Positions 36,067 through 46,295 of a stretch of DNA of 64,000 nt are shown piece after piece. Position 1 is the first letter of the stretch; each line of letters starts with the position of its first letter. The notes under the pieces were generated by a model. That model was not told the origin of the DNA, searched no databases, and was given only the letters and a program-made list of their open reading frames with translations. A program made the position numbers and the translations under genes. Source of the stretch: Dokdonella fugitiva (GTDB lineage Bacteria > Pseudomonadota > Gammaproteobacteria > Xanthomonadales > Rhodanobacteraceae); the NCBI RefSeq assembly GCF_014138265.1, contig NZ_JACGXL010000002.1, forward strand, positions 372,001-436,000, in the 5' to 3' direction.

Positions 36067-37371
36067 CTACCGAATCGCCATCGCGAACAACAAGCCGAGC
36101 CAGATCAGCAGCCCGACGAGGTTGTTGTTGTGGAACGCGGCGAAGCACGCGTCGCGCGCACGCGCGCGGATCAGCCATTGCTGCCAGCCGAACAGGCCGG
36201 TGGCTCCGGCGAGGCCGAGGAAGTACGGCCAGTGCAGGTGCACGCGCGTGCCGGCGAGCAGCATCGCGAACAGGAACGTCGCCATGAGCACGCCGATGAT
36301 CACGCGATCGGCGTCGCCGAACAGGATCGCGGTCGACTTCGCGCCGACGCGGATGTCCTCGTCGCGGTCGACCATCGCGTATTCGGTGTCGTAGACGACC
36401 GAGAACAGCACGTTGGCGAGGAACAGCAGCCAGCACAGCTGCGGCAGCGAGTTGGTCACCGCGGCGAACGCCATCGGGATCGACCAGCCGAACGCGGCGC
36501 CGAGCACGACCTGGGCGAGGTGCGTCACGCGCTTGGTGAACGGATAGACCGCGGCGAGCGCGGCGCCGACGAAGGCAAGCTTGATCGTCAGCGCGTTGGT
36601 GAACAGCACGAGCACGAACGCGAACGCGAGCAGGCCGCCGAACAGCAGCAGGGCCTCCTTCTTCGTCACGCGTCCGGCCGCCATCGGTCGGCCGCGCGTG
36701 CGCTCGACGTGCGCATCGAGCCAGCCGTGGTCGGCATAGTCGTTGATCACGCACCCGGCGCTGCGCATGACGAACACGCCGAGCGTGAAGATCACGAGCA
36801 CGCCGGGCGGCGGGAAATCGTTGGCCGCGAACCACAGTGCCCACCAGGTCGGCCACAGCAGCAGCAGCGCGCCGACCGGGCGGTCGAGGCGCATGAGCAC
36901 GAGGTACTCGCGCACGCGCGCGCGGTGCGCATCCGGCACGTAGCCGAGCACCCAGTCGATGATGCGCGCGCTGCGCGTGGACGTGTCGGCCGGGCGCGCG
37001 GGCGCGGGCGCGCGCCGTGGCGGCTCCGTCTTGCGTGCGAACGAAGGCACCATCGCGGGTGCATCGTCCGGCGCCTCCATCGCCGTGATCCCCGCGGGCG
37101 CAGGCGGCGACGCGTGGGTGATCGGCGGCGCGTTCGGCAACGCGCCCGCGGGCACCGCGCCGCCGCCCGTCGTGGCGTCGCCCGGCGCGCCGGAAGCGGG
37201 TGCCTTGCGCGTGCGCGGCGCGCGCTTCGGCGCGACGCCGTCGGCATCGTCACCAGCGGCAGCTGCCGCACTGCGCCGCGCGCGCGGCGTCGCCGCAGCC
37301 GGCCTGTCGTCGGCGACATCGCCTTCGCTCGGTTTGCGCCGGCGCGGCTTGGGGCGCTCGCTGTCTTCCAT
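36067..37371 (-). CDS. ubiA: 4-hydroxybenzoate polyprenyltransferase UbiA with long N-terminal extension
   Basis: A 434-residue protein. The UbiA core starts near residue 155 ([16 protein letters not shown]). It has both aspartate motifs, [19 protein letters not shown] before RGRPMAAG, and [14 protein letters not shown], and about eight membrane helices. It attaches the polyprenyl tail to 4-hydroxybenzoate in ubiquinone synthesis. The first ~140 residues are Pro/Ala/Arg-rich and probably disordered. E. coli UbiA has 290 residues, so this extension is unusual; an in-frame ATG near residue 97 could be the real start. It borders the low-GC island. Confidence 0.88.
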   Translation of the reverse strand: MEDSERPKPRRRKPSEGDVADDRPAAATPRARRSAAAAAGDDADGVAPKRAPRTRKAPASGAPGDATTGGGAVPAGALPNAPPITHASPPAPAGITAMEAPDDAPAMVPSFARKTEPPRRAPAPARPADTSTRSARIIDWVLGYVPDAHRARVREYLVLMRLDRPVGALLLLWPTWWALWFAANDFPPPGVLVIFTLGVFVMRSAGCVINDYADHGWLDAHVERTRGRPMAAGRVTKKEALLLFGGLLAFAFVLVLFTNALTIKLAFVGAALAAVYPFTKRVTHLAQVVLGAAFGWSIPMAFAAVTNSLPQLCWLLFLANVLFSVVYDTEYAMVDRDEDIRVGAKSTAILFGDADRVIIGVLMATFLFAMLLAGTRVHLHWPYFLGLAGATGLFGWQQWLIRARARDACFAAFHNNNLVGLLIWLGLLFAMAIR

Positions 37372-37461
37372 CCGGCGAGTTTAGCCCGCAATGACGACGG
37401 TGGAACCTCGGCTATGCTCATGCACATGCCGCGGCGCACCGCGACCCGACCGGAGTTGCCG

Positions 37462-39099
37462 ATGGAACAGTGGCTGCCTTCGCGCTATCTCGCCTTCATC
37501 GCCAGCGTGCTCGTCTGCGCGCTCGCGTTCGCCGGCTGGCATCTCGGCCTCGGCGTGCGCCTGGTCGCGCTCGCGAGCGCCGCGCTCGTCGTCGTCGGCG
37601 TCGCCGACCTCGCGCAGAAGCGCTCGACCCTGCGGCGCAACTATCCGCTGATCTGCCACGTGCGCTTCTTCTTCGAGTACGTGCGGCCGATGCTGCGCCA
37701 GTACGTGGTCGAGTCCGACAACGAGGAAGTGCCGTTCTCGCACGTGCAGCGCGCGGTGGTGAAACAGCGCGCGAAGAATGCGCTCGACGTGCGCCCGTTC
37801 GGCAGCGAGCTGGACATGTACGCCGAGCGCTACGAATGGGTCAACCATTCCATCCGCCCGAGCCGCATCGACAGCCACGACTTCCGCGTCGACGTCGGCG
37901 CGCAGTGCGCGAAACCGTATTCGGCGAGCGTGTTCAACATCTCGGCGATGAGCTTCGGCGCGATCTCGCCGAACGCGATCCGTGCGCTCAACGAAGGCGC
38001 GCGCCGCGGCCGCTTCTACCACGACACCGGCGAGGGCTCGCTGTCGGCGTACCACCGCGAGAACGGCGGCGACATCGTCTGGGAGCTCGGCTCAGGCTAT
38101 TTCGGCGCGTGCGAACGCGCGGGCGTGCTCAGCGAGGCGCGCTTCGCCGAGAAGGCCGTGCTCGACCAGGTGAAGATGATCGAGATCAAGCTGTCGCAGG
38201 GCGCCAAGCCCGGCCACGGCGGCGTGCTGCCGGCGCCGAAGGTGAGCGCCGAGATCGCCGCGACGCGCGGCGTCGCGATGGGCGAGGACTGCATTTCGCC
38301 GGCGCGCCACTCGGCGTTCGACACGCCGGAAGGGCTGCTGCGTTTCGTCGCGCGCCTGCGCGAACTGTCGGGCGGCAAACCGACCGGCTTCAAGCTCGCG
38401 ATCGGCCATCCATGGGAGTGGTTCGGCATCGCCAAGGCGATGACGACCACCGGCATCCTGCCCGACTTCATCGTCGTCGACGGCGGCGAGGGCGGTACCG
38501 GCGCCGCGCCGCTCGAGTTCACCGACCACGTCGGCGCGCCGCTGCGCGAAGCACTCATGCTGGTGCACAACACGCTGGTCGGCCTGGACCTGCGCGATCG
38601 CGTGCGCATCGGTGCGAGCGGCAAGGTGATCACCGCGGTCGACCTCGCGCGCACGCTGAGCATCGGCGCCGACTGGTGCAACGCCGCGCGCGGCTTCATG
38701 TTCGCGCTCGGTTGCATCCAGTCGCAGAGCTGCCACACCGATCGTTGCCCGACCGGCGTCGCGACGCAGGATCCGCGTCGCTGGAACAAGCTCGATGTGC
38801 CGGACAAGGCCGCGCGCGTGGCGAACTTCCACGAGAACACGCTGCACGCGCTGAAGGAGCTGCTGCAGGCGGCCGGCCTCGAGCATCCGTCCGAACTCGG
38901 CCCGGAACACATTATCCGCCGCGTGTCCGGCAACGAGGTGCGCTCGCTCGCCTCGCTGTATCGCTTCCTCGAACCCGGTGAGCTGCTCGCCGGCGTGCCG
39001 GAGCACGCGGTGTTCCAGCGCTTCTGGCTCGCCGCGCGGCCCGATTCGTTCGCGCCGCCGGAAGAACTCAGCGCACGTCGCCGCAGCAAGTCGCGCTGA
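37462..39099 (+). CDS. FMN-binding glutamate synthase family protein
   Basis: A 545-residue protein. It begins with two membrane-type helices (residues ~8-50). The main part is the FMN-binding TIM barrel of the GltB central domain (SASVFNISAMSFGAISPNAI, GAKPGHGGVLPAPKV, DGGEGGTGAAP). The cysteine cluster CIQSQSCHTDRCPTG is typical of the 3Fe-4S site. It lacks the glutaminase domain of true glutamate synthase. The physiological reaction of this stand-alone family is not established. The ATG at 37462 follows CGGAG; an ATG at 37414 in the same frame is the alternative. Confidence 0.85.
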   Translation: MEQWLPSRYLAFIASVLVCALAFAGWHLGLGVRLVALASAALVVVGVADLAQKRSTLRRNYPLICHVRFFFEYVRPMLRQYVVESDNEEVPFSHVQRAVVKQRAKNALDVRPFGSELDMYAERYEWVNHSIRPSRIDSHDFRVDVGAQCAKPYSASVFNISAMSFGAISPNAIRALNEGARRGRFYHDTGEGSLSAYHRENGGDIVWELGSGYFGACERAGVLSEARFAEKAVLDQVKMIEIKLSQGAKPGHGGVLPAPKVSAEIAATRGVAMGEDCISPARHSAFDTPEGLLRFVARLRELSGGKPTGFKLAIGHPWEWFGIAKAMTTTGILPDFIVVDGGEGGTGAAPLEFTDHVGAPLREALMLVHNTLVGLDLRDRVRIGASGKVITAVDLARTLSIGADWCNAARGFMFALGCIQSQSCHTDRCPTGVATQDPRRWNKLDVPDKAARVANFHENTLHALKELLQAAGLEHPSELGPEHIIRRVSGNEVRSLASLYRFLEPGELLAGVPEHAVFQRFWLAARPDSFAPPEELSARRRSKSR

Positions 39100-39110
39100 T
39101 CGCGCGCGAT

Positions 39111-39136
39111 CCCGGGAAGCCATGCGGCTTCCCGGG
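39111..39136. terminator. Strong bidirectional stem-loop
   Basis: CCCGGGAAGCC pairs perfectly with GGCTTCCCGGG (11 bp) around an ATGC loop. It lies between two converging genes, 12 bases after one stop and 14 bases before the other. It lacks a T-run on either side but is well placed as a shared terminator. Confidence 0.75.
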
Positions 39137-39149
39137 CCGTTCGAACGCG

Positions 39150-39557
39150 TCACTCGCGGTTGGTGCGCGCCTGGCAGCGCGACAGGTCGCGGTTGTCGAT
39201 GCGCCAGATGCGGTCGGCGCCGCACAGCGAGACGTCGCGCACGATGCACTCGTTGTCGTCGTCGTCGACCATCTTCACGTCGTACTTGTCGCAGCGGATG
39301 CCGGTCAGCGTGAACGTGTCGTCCGGATGCACCGAATGGTGGCCGAGCTGGTTCGGCCCCCAATGATCGCTGCCGACCGGCGCGAAATACAGTTCCTGCA
39401 GCGACCAGCGCGACTGGTTCCTCAATTCGATCTGCGAATCCGAAGGCCGGTCGTCGCCCTTCATCTTCGTCTCGAGATCCTGCTGCGCGAACGCCGGCGC
39501 GGCAGCGAGCGCCGCGACGAGGGCGAGATACGAAGCGCGATGGATGAACGTGTGCAT
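39150..39557 (-). CDS. Small secreted protein, unknown function
   Basis: A 135-residue protein with a clear Sec signal peptide (MHTFIHRASYLALVAALAAA, cut after AFA). The mature part contains a beta-rich domain with SRWSLQELYFAPVGSDHWG and YDVKMVDDDDNECIV, and three Cys. Similar small periplasmic proteins with an LYxSPxxxxxWG-type motif are common in proteobacteria, but their role is unknown. The ATG at 39557 has a perfect GAGGAGG site. Confidence 0.75.
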   Translation of the reverse strand: MHTFIHRASYLALVAALAAAPAFAQQDLETKMKGDDRPSDSQIELRNQSRWSLQELYFAPVGSDHWGPNQLGHHSVHPDDTFTLTGIRCDKYDVKMVDDDDNECIVRDVSLCGADRIWRIDNRDLSRCQARTNRE

Positions 39558-39760
39558 GGTGCCTCCTCGGGACAATGTCGCTCGGATACGACGTCCGGAT
39601 TCGAGCACCGCCGTTCGCTGCACCGCAAGAAACGCGCGCTGAATGTTCAGTCGCGGGATAGGCGGGCGCGGTTCAGCTGCGCGCGCGTCGCACCGAGCCA
39701 TCCACGCGGAGCGGTCGATGTCGCCGTACACTCGCAGCGTCGGGACGTCCAGGGGCCGGC

Positions 39761-42739
39761 ATGGCGGGCATGCGCATCGGGGTGGCGATCGTCGGTGTCG
39801 TGTTCGCGGCGCTCGCGGCGAGCGCGTCGGCACAGCCGGACGGCGCGCTCGAGTGGCGCGCGTTCCGCAGCTTCACGAGCGCCGACGGCCTGCCGCAGAA
39901 CAGCGTGCTCGCGCTGCTGCAGGACGCCGACGGCTACGTCTACGCGGGCACCAACCACGGCCTCGCGCGCTACGACGGACGCTCGTGGCAGGCGGTCGAG
40001 CTGCCGACCGGCGAGCGCGCGTACGCGGTCGGCGCGCTCGCGCAGGCGCGCGACGGCGCGTTGTGGATCGGCACCGACGCGGTCGGTGCGTGGCGTGTCG
40101 TCGGCGGCGTCGCGAGCGCGGTGCCGCTGCCGGGCGCGGAAGAAATCAACGCATTCTGGGAGGCGCCCGACGGTCGCCTGTGGGTCGCCGCTTCGGGTGG
40201 CCTGTTCCGTTGCCGCGCCGATCATTGCGAACGCATCGACGCGCTTGCCGACGCCGGCGCGCGCGGCCTCTACGGCGAGGCGGTCGACGGCGTGTGGCGG
40301 CTGTGGGTCGGCACGAACCTCGAGGGCGTGATCCAGATCGAAGGCATCGACGAAGCGACGCCGCACCGCACCGGCATCGCGTTCGACCGTGCGCACGGCC
40401 TGCCGAACAACGTCGGCCTGTCGATCCTGCGCCACGCGGGCGACTTGTGGATCGGCAGCGGCCGCGGGCTCGCGCGCTGGGATGGCCACCGGCTCGAATC
40501 GTGGACCGCGACGCGAGGCCTGCCGAACGCGATGGTGTTCGCGATGCAGTCCGACGTCGACGAGCAGGGCCGTCCCGTGCTCTACGTCGGCCTGCGCCCG
40601 GGCGGCCTGCTCGAGATCCGCGCCGACGGTGTCTGGCGCCTCGTCGACAGCCAGCACGGCCTGCCGTCGAACGCGGTCGCGAGCCTCATGCGCGAACGCC
40701 ACCGCGGCGCGTTGTGGATCGGCACGATGAGCGCAGGCGTCGCGCGCGTCGAGCGGCATCGCTGGGCGCTGTTCGACGAGCGCATGGGATTGCCCGACCG
40801 CATCGTGCTCGGCGTCGGCTGGTCGGCGCCGTCGCGCATGCTGTGGGTCGGTACGGCGAGCGGCGCGGCGCGCTGGAGCGACGGCCGTTTCGTGCCGCTG
40901 CTGCCACCCGCGCGCAACACCGAGCTCGTCTACGACCTCGTCGACGCGCCCGACGGCAGCCGCTGGATCGCCCACCGCGCCGGCCTGCAACGCTGGCGCG
41001 GCGATGCGCTCGAACTCGATTTCACGGTCGACAACTCCGCGCTGCCCGCGGTGTCGGCCGACCGGCTCGCGCTGCGTCGCCTCGCCGGCGGCGACTTCGA
41101 ACTATACGCGGCGAGCGGCCACGGTCTCGCGCGCTGGCGCGCCGATGACGGTCTGCGTCGCATCGAGAACGTGCCCGGCCTCGTGCCCGGCGGCGCGGTG
41201 CCGAACCTCGTCGCCGCACCCGAACCCGGGGGCTCGGGCGAGGACCGGCTCTGGGCCGCGACCGACACCGGCCTCACGCGCCTCGACCGCGACGGCTGGC
41301 ACGTCGTCAGCGCGCCGTGCCTGGACGGACTCGCACCGTTCGCGCTCGACGTCGAGGACGGCGGCGCGCGCACGTGGATCGCCTCGCGCAACGGCCTGCG
41401 CCGGCTCGACGCGGACGGACGCTGCGTCGCCTATCCCGCTGCGCGCGCGCTCGGCGCGCTCACGCGCGTGCGCGTCGTCGGCGACGAGGTCTACGTGTTC
41501 GGCGCGCGCGGCGTCATGAGCCTGCGCCGCGACGGCGACGGCGACCAGGCCGGTCGCGTCTACGGTCCCGAAGCGGGGCTCGCCAGCCCAGAGATCGGCG
41601 CGGTCGCGGTCGACGATCGCGGCCGCGTGTTCGGCGCGACCGCGGCGGGACTCGCCGCGCTGCGCCCGCAGGCCGACGCGCCCGCGCCGCCCGCGCCGCT
41701 GCGCCTGCTCGATGCGCGCCACGGCAGCGCGCTGCGCCCGCTCGCGGTCGGGGCGCAATTGTCGCCGGACGACAGCAGCGTGCGTTTCGACTACGGCCTG
41801 TTCGCGTTCGACCGCGAGTACGCGACGCGCTATCGCGTGCGCCTGTCCGGCCTCGACGACGCGTTCGGCCCATGGAGCGCCGAGACGGGCGTCACCTATC
41901 CGCGCCTGCCGCCGGGTCGCTATCGCCTGCAGGTCGAGGCGCGCGACGCCGACGGCGTCGACGCGGCGCCGATCGACTTCGCGTTCGGCGTCGACGCGCA
42001 CTGGTGGCAGCGCGCGTGGGCGCTCGCGGCGGCGGCGCTGCTGCTGCTCGCGATCGGCCTCGGCATCGGCCGCTGGCGCCTGCGCGCGGCGAGCCGGCGC
42101 GCACAAGCGCTCGAAGCCGAAGTCGCATTGCGCACCGGCGAACTGGCCGCGGCGAACGCGCGCCTCGAGCAGGCCGCCGTCACCGATCCGCTGACCGGGC
42201 TGAAGAATCGCCGCTACTTCGCCCTCGCCGGCCATGCGGAAGCCGAACGCGCGCGCCGCGCGTCACCCGCGCGTGCGCTGCTCGTCGTGCTGCTCGACGT
42301 CGATCACTTCAAGCGCATCAACGACGATTGCGGCCACGATGCCGGCGACGCGGTGCTGGTCGAGATCGCGCGCCGACTGTTGCGCGTCGCGCGTGCGGGG
42401 GACATCGTGCTGCGCTGGGGCGGCGAGGAATTCCTGCTGCTGCTGCGCGACGTCGAGCGCGACGCGGCCGACGCACTGCTCGTGCGCCTGCTCGCCGAGC
42501 TGTCGTCGGCGCCGGTACAGGCCGGCACGCATCGCCTCGTCGTCACCGCGTCGATCGGCGCGATCGCGTTCCCGCCGGCGGAACCGCCTGCGCTCGACCT
42601 CGAACACGCGATCGCGCGCGCGGACGCGGCGCTCTACCGCGCCAAGCGCGAGGGCCGTGATCGCGCGATGCGCGTCGACGCGCGCCACGGCGAGGGCACG
42701 CCGCCGTGCGTGTGCGCGACGCGCGCGGCGCGCGCCTGA
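39761..42739 (+). CDS. Periplasmic propeller / Y_Y_Y sensor with diguanylate cyclase (second copy)
   Basis: A 992-residue protein with the same layout as the gene at 13771. A signal peptide is followed by propeller repeats (VYAGTNHGLARYDGRSW and many more), a Y_Y_Y domain (YPRLPPGRYRLQVEARDADG), a membrane helix (AWALAAAALLLLAIGLGIG), a short coiled coil and a GGDEF domain. GGEEF lies near 887-891, with the inhibitory RAGD five residues before. It should synthesise cyclic di-GMP on a periplasmic cue. The regulator at 42780 starts 40 bases downstream, so the two are probably co-transcribed. Confidence 0.88.
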   Translation: MAGMRIGVAIVGVVFAALAASASAQPDGALEWRAFRSFTSADGLPQNSVLALLQDADGYVYAGTNHGLARYDGRSWQAVELPTGERAYAVGALAQARDGALWIGTDAVGAWRVVGGVASAVPLPGAEEINAFWEAPDGRLWVAASGGLFRCRADHCERIDALADAGARGLYGEAVDGVWRLWVGTNLEGVIQIEGIDEATPHRTGIAFDRAHGLPNNVGLSILRHAGDLWIGSGRGLARWDGHRLESWTATRGLPNAMVFAMQSDVDEQGRPVLYVGLRPGGLLEIRADGVWRLVDSQHGLPSNAVASLMRERHRGALWIGTMSAGVARVERHRWALFDERMGLPDRIVLGVGWSAPSRMLWVGTASGAARWSDGRFVPLLPPARNTELVYDLVDAPDGSRWIAHRAGLQRWRGDALELDFTVDNSALPAVSADRLALRRLAGGDFELYAASGHGLARWRADDGLRRIENVPGLVPGGAVPNLVAAPEPGGSGEDRLWAATDTGLTRLDRDGWHVVSAPCLDGLAPFALDVEDGGARTWIASRNGLRRLDADGRCVAYPAARALGALTRVRVVGDEVYVFGARGVMSLRRDGDGDQAGRVYGPEAGLASPEIGAVAVDDRGRVFGATAAGLAALRPQADAPAPPAPLRLLDARHGSALRPLAVGAQLSPDDSSVRFDYGLFAFDREYATRYRVRLSGLDDAFGPWSAETGVTYPRLPPGRYRLQVEARDADGVDAAPIDFAFGVDAHWWQRAWALAAAALLLLAIGLGIGRWRLRAASRRAQALEAEVALRTGELAAANARLEQAAVTDPLTGLKNRRYFALAGHAEAERARRASPARALLVVLLDVDHFKRINDDCGHDAGDAVLVEIARRLLRVARAGDIVLRWGGEEFLLLLRDVERDAADALLVRLLAELSSAPVQAGTHRLVVTASIGAIAFPPAEPPALDLEHAIARADAALYRAKREGRDRAMRVDARHGEGTPPCVCATRAARA

Positions 42740-42779
42740 ATTCCTGCGACGGCGCGCGACGCCGCGCTACTCTAGGCGC

Positions 42780-45098
42780 ATGACCTCCCACGAGTACCGG
42801 TTCGGCGACTATCGCCTCGCTCCGGCGGCGCGCGAGCTGTGGTACGGCGAACAGCTCGTCGCACTGCCGCCGAAGTCGCTCGACTGCCTGATCTGGCTGG
42901 TCGAGCACCGCGAGCGTGCGGTCGGCCGCGACGAGCTCATCAGCGCGGTCTGGGGTCGCGTCGACGTCAGCGACGACGTGCTCGCGCAGACCCTGCTGCG
43001 CGCACGCCGCGCGGTCGGCGACACCGGCAACGAGCAGCGCGCGATCCGCACCGTGCCGCGCTTCGGCTACCGCTGGGTGCTCGCGGTCGAGGAGGTCGGC
43101 GCATCCGTCGCGCCGGCCGCGGAGGCGACGGTCGCGTCCGCGGTCGTGCCGCCAGCCGCGGCGCCCGAGCGCGCGCGCGTCGGCGCGCGCGTGCTCGTGG
43201 CCGTAGCGGTCGTCGTGTTCGCCGCGGTCGTGTTCGCGTTCGCCTGGAGCCGACGCGGCGCATCGGACGCGGCGCCGTCGGCCGTGGCGAACGTCGCGCG
43301 CGGCGAACGCGTCGTCATGGTACTGCCGGTCGACGTGCGCGGCGGTGACCGCGGTGCGGCGTGGGTGCGCCTCGGGGCGATGGACTTCCTCGCCGCGAAC
43401 CTGCGCGGCGCGGGCCTCAAGGTATTGCCGAGCGAACAGACGCTGTTGCTCGCCAGCGGCAACTTCGATCCCGCCGATGCGGGCACGCTGCATCGCCTCG
43501 AGCTGTCGACCGGCGCGCGCTACATCGTCGCGCCGCAGGCGACCTGGGCCGATGACGCGTGGGCGGTCGTGCTCGACGTCTACCACGACGGCGGCGTGCT
43601 CAGTTACGAGGCGCGCGCGGACAACCCGCTCGACGCCTCGAGCCTCGCCCTCGCGCGCTTCGCCGCCGCGCTCGGCGTCACCGCCACGCCGGCGGCGCGC
43701 AGCGGCGCGGCGACCGAACTCGTGCAGCGCATGGACGCGGCGCTGCTCGCGGGCGACCTCGAGGAAGCGCATCGCCTCGCCGACACGACGCCGGCGAACC
43801 TTGCCGGCGATCCGGCGGTGCGCGTGCGCACGGGCCAGATCGCGTTCCGTGCCGGCCGCCTCGACGAGGCGACCGCGTTGCTGCAGCCGCTCGCCGACGA
43901 TGCTGCAGTGGCCGCCGACCCGCGTGCGCAGGCGCAGATGGGGCTCGGTGCCGTCGCCGTGCGGCGCGGCGACTTCGACGCTGCCGAACGCGCCTACTCG
44001 GCGGCGATCACGATGCTCGCGAACGTCGCGGCCAACGCGGACCTGCTCGGCAGCGCCTACAGCGGCCGCGGCGTCGCGCACGGCGCGCGCGGCCACGCCG
44101 ACGCCGCGCTCGCCGATTTCGCGCGCGCGCGCGTCGAGTTCGAGCGCGCCGGCGACCGCACCGGCGCGGCGACGGTGGAGGTCAACGCCGCGCTCGTCGA
44201 AGGCGGCCGCGGCCGCTACGACCAGGCCGATGCCGCGTTCGATCGCGCGATCGCGACGTTCAATCGCTTCGACGTGCGCGACAACCTCGCCGCCGCGCTG
44301 CTCGGCAAGGCGAACGCGCAACTCGCACTGCTCGACGACGCCGGCGCGCTGGCGAGCAGCGAGCGCGCGGTTAACCTCGCCGCGCAACTCGAGAATCCGC
44401 TGCTCAAGCGCCGCGTCGCCGCGGTGCGCGCGAGCGCGCTGATCACCGCCGGCGCGCTGGCGGCGGCCGAGCGCGTGCTCGACGAGAACGGCGGAGCCGC
44501 TGCGGGCGACCGCGAGTTCGAACAGTTGCGCGCGACGCTCGCATTCGAACGCGGCGACGGCGCGCAGGCGAGCGCTCGCGTCGCCAGCTTGCTCGATCGC
44601 GGCCGCGGCGACGCCGACCTCACCCTCTCCAACCTCGTGCTCGTCGCCGCCGAGGCGCTGCGCCGCGGTGGCGACACGGCGACGCTCGAGCGCGTGCTGC
44701 ACGCATTGCAGACCGACGCGGACGCGAGCGGCGATCGCGATCGCGCGTTCGCGCTCGAACTCGGCGCCGCCGCGCTCGCCGTCGCGCACGGTTCGGTCGA
44801 CGCGGCCACGCACTTCGACGCCGCGCTCGTCGCGGCCGACCGGCGCGGCTCGCCCGAGGCGGTCGCGCGCGTCGCGGTCGCCGCGCTCGCCTGGCGCCTG
44901 CAGCAGGCCGACCGTGCCGGGCTCGACGCCGCGGCGACGCTCGTCGGGCGCCTCGTCGCCTGGGACGAGCGCGACTATCGCTGCGCACGCGCGGCCGCCG
45001 CCTACTACCGCGCGATCGGCGACGGCGCCGCGGCGACCGCCGCGGAGGCCGCGCAACGACGCCTCGCCGGCGAACGCGATCCGCGCCTGCCGCTCTAG
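42780..45098 (+). CDS. CadC-type winged-helix regulator with membrane helix and TPR repeats (copy 2)
   Basis: A 772-residue protein. The DNA-binding domain starts right at the N-terminus (YRFGDYRLAPAARELWYG, later RTVPRFGYRWV). A membrane helix follows (VLVAVAVVVFAAVVFAFAW), then a conserved WVRLGAMDFLAANLRGAG segment and TPR-like repeats. The end contains QRRLAGER. The arrangement is as in the copies at 22956 and 53869. It lies directly after a GGDEF sensor and before two secreted proteins, so it may regulate the latter. The signal it reads in the periplasm is unknown. Confidence 0.85.
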   Translation: MTSHEYRFGDYRLAPAARELWYGEQLVALPPKSLDCLIWLVEHRERAVGRDELISAVWGRVDVSDDVLAQTLLRARRAVGDTGNEQRAIRTVPRFGYRWVLAVEEVGASVAPAAEATVASAVVPPAAAPERARVGARVLVAVAVVVFAAVVFAFAWSRRGASDAAPSAVANVARGERVVMVLPVDVRGGDRGAAWVRLGAMDFLAANLRGAGLKVLPSEQTLLLASGNFDPADAGTLHRLELSTGARYIVAPQATWADDAWAVVLDVYHDGGVLSYEARADNPLDASSLALARFAAALGVTATPAARSGAATELVQRMDAALLAGDLEEAHRLADTTPANLAGDPAVRVRTGQIAFRAGRLDEATALLQPLADDAAVAADPRAQAQMGLGAVAVRRGDFDAAERAYSAAITMLANVAANADLLGSAYSGRGVAHGARGHADAALADFARARVEFERAGDRTGAATVEVNAALVEGGRGRYDQADAAFDRAIATFNRFDVRDNLAAALLGKANAQLALLDDAGALASSERAVNLAAQLENPLLKRRVAAVRASALITAGALAAAERVLDENGGAAAGDREFEQLRATLAFERGDGAQASARVASLLDRGRGDADLTLSNLVLVAAEALRRGGDTATLERVLHALQTDADASGDRDRAFALELGAAALAVAHGSVDAATHFDAALVAADRRGSPEAVARVAVAALAWRLQQADRAGLDAAATLVGRLVAWDERDYRCARAAAAYYRAIGDGAAATAAEAAQRRLAGERDPRLPL

Positions 45099-45235
45099 CC
45101 CGCCGGCCTCGTAAGCGTGCAAGCGTTTGAAGCAGGGCCGATTTCAGCCGCCTGTCAGGCGCCTTTGAGGCGACCGTCAGCGCATCGCCAGCCGCCGCTC
45201 AAGCGCCCACGCCGGCACGGGCGGATGCTGGCCGC

Positions 45236-46267
45236 ATGTTCCGAATCCTGCCGTCGCTGCTCTACCTGCTCGCCGCCTCCAGCGCGGCCGCCGGCGAGTT
45301 CCATGCGCTCGCCTTGCCGGGCAGCCAGCTCGCCGCGCTGTCGGCGGACGGCCGCGCCGCCGCGGGCGGCGTGATCGGTGGTGCCAGCGGCGGCTTCCGC
45401 TGGCGCGAAGGCGAGGCACCGGTGCTGCTCGACCGCGCCGTCTCCGTACGTGCGATCTCCGCGTCCGGTCGCTACGTCGCCGGCTCCTCGCTCGACGCGC
45501 AGCAGCGCGAAGTCGCGACCTGGTGGGATGCCGACGGCCGCATGCATGCGCTCGACGGCCTGCCGGGCGCCGAAGCCGCCGCGGGTGTGCTCAGCGTGGC
45601 CTGGGGCATCGACGACGAACCGCAACTGGTCGGTATCGGCGCGAGCGCTGCGGGCACCGTCGCCGTGCGCTGGAGCGCGGCGTCGGGATGGCAGGTGCTC
45701 GACGCCGCGCCGAGCGCGGCGATCGGCATCAGCGACGACGGTCGCCGCGTGTACGGCTGGAGCGGCCAGGCCGCGACGCGCCACGGCGTGCTGTGGACCG
45801 ACGCGCGCGTGTGCTGCACGACGGCGGCGGCGCGCCTGCACGACGACGAACTCGTCGGCGCGAACCGCGCGGCGACGATCCTGCTCGGCACCAGCGGCAA
45901 CGACGTGCACGGCCACGCCACGTACCGCTGGACGCCGCCGGCGAGCGTCGTCGCGCGCCTGGCGCCGGCGACGCGCTTCAGCGCGAGCAGCGACGACGGC
46001 AGCGTGCTGGCGGGTGTCGCCGGCAGCGGTGCGCAGCGCGTCGCGATGATCCGCACCCGCGACGGCGGGATCGCGCGCTTGCGCGACGTACTCGCCGCGC
46101 GCGCGATCGACGTGCCGCCCGGCTGGACCTTGCTCGCCGCTACCGCGGTGAGCGCCGACGGCGGCCGCATCGGCGGCTTTGGCCTCGTCGACGGACGCTT
46201 CGATTCCTTCATCGTCGACCTCGGTGTCATCGCGACGCCCGGGTCACTTCCACCGACGGCGCGCTAG
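45236..46267 (+). CDS. Secreted HAF/DUF3466-like repeat protein
   Basis: A 343-residue protein with a signal peptide (RILPSLLYLLAASSAAAG). The mature part is made of short repeats with the pattern A-[IL]-S-x-[DS]-G-[RS]-x-V-x-G (for example VRAISASGRYVAGSS, AIGISDDGRRVYGWS), as in extracellular HAF repeat proteins that fold as beta-propellers. It lacks the I-F-x-D-G-F-D tail. It lies 137 bases after the winged-helix regulator and 28 bases before the next secreted gene, with which it is probably co-transcribed. Its function is unknown. Confidence 0.75.
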   Translation: MFRILPSLLYLLAASSAAAGEFHALALPGSQLAALSADGRAAAGGVIGGASGGFRWREGEAPVLLDRAVSVRAISASGRYVAGSSLDAQQREVATWWDADGRMHALDGLPGAEAAAGVLSVAWGIDDEPQLVGIGASAAGTVAVRWSAASGWQVLDAAPSAAIGISDDGRRVYGWSGQAATRHGVLWTDARVCCTTAAARLHDDELVGANRAATILLGTSGNDVHGHATYRWTPPASVVARLAPATRFSASSDDGSVLAGVAGSGAQRVAMIRTRDGGIARLRDVLAARAIDVPPGWTLLAATAVSADGGRIGGFGLVDGRFDSFIVDLGVIATPGSLPPTAR

Positions 46268-46295
46268 CGCCACCATGCCACCTGGAGACATCGCC

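Noticed and set aside
42543-45122. An 859-codon minus-strand frame opposite the second winged-helix regulator
   Set aside because: It mirrors the regulator gene, has shadow composition and no start context.
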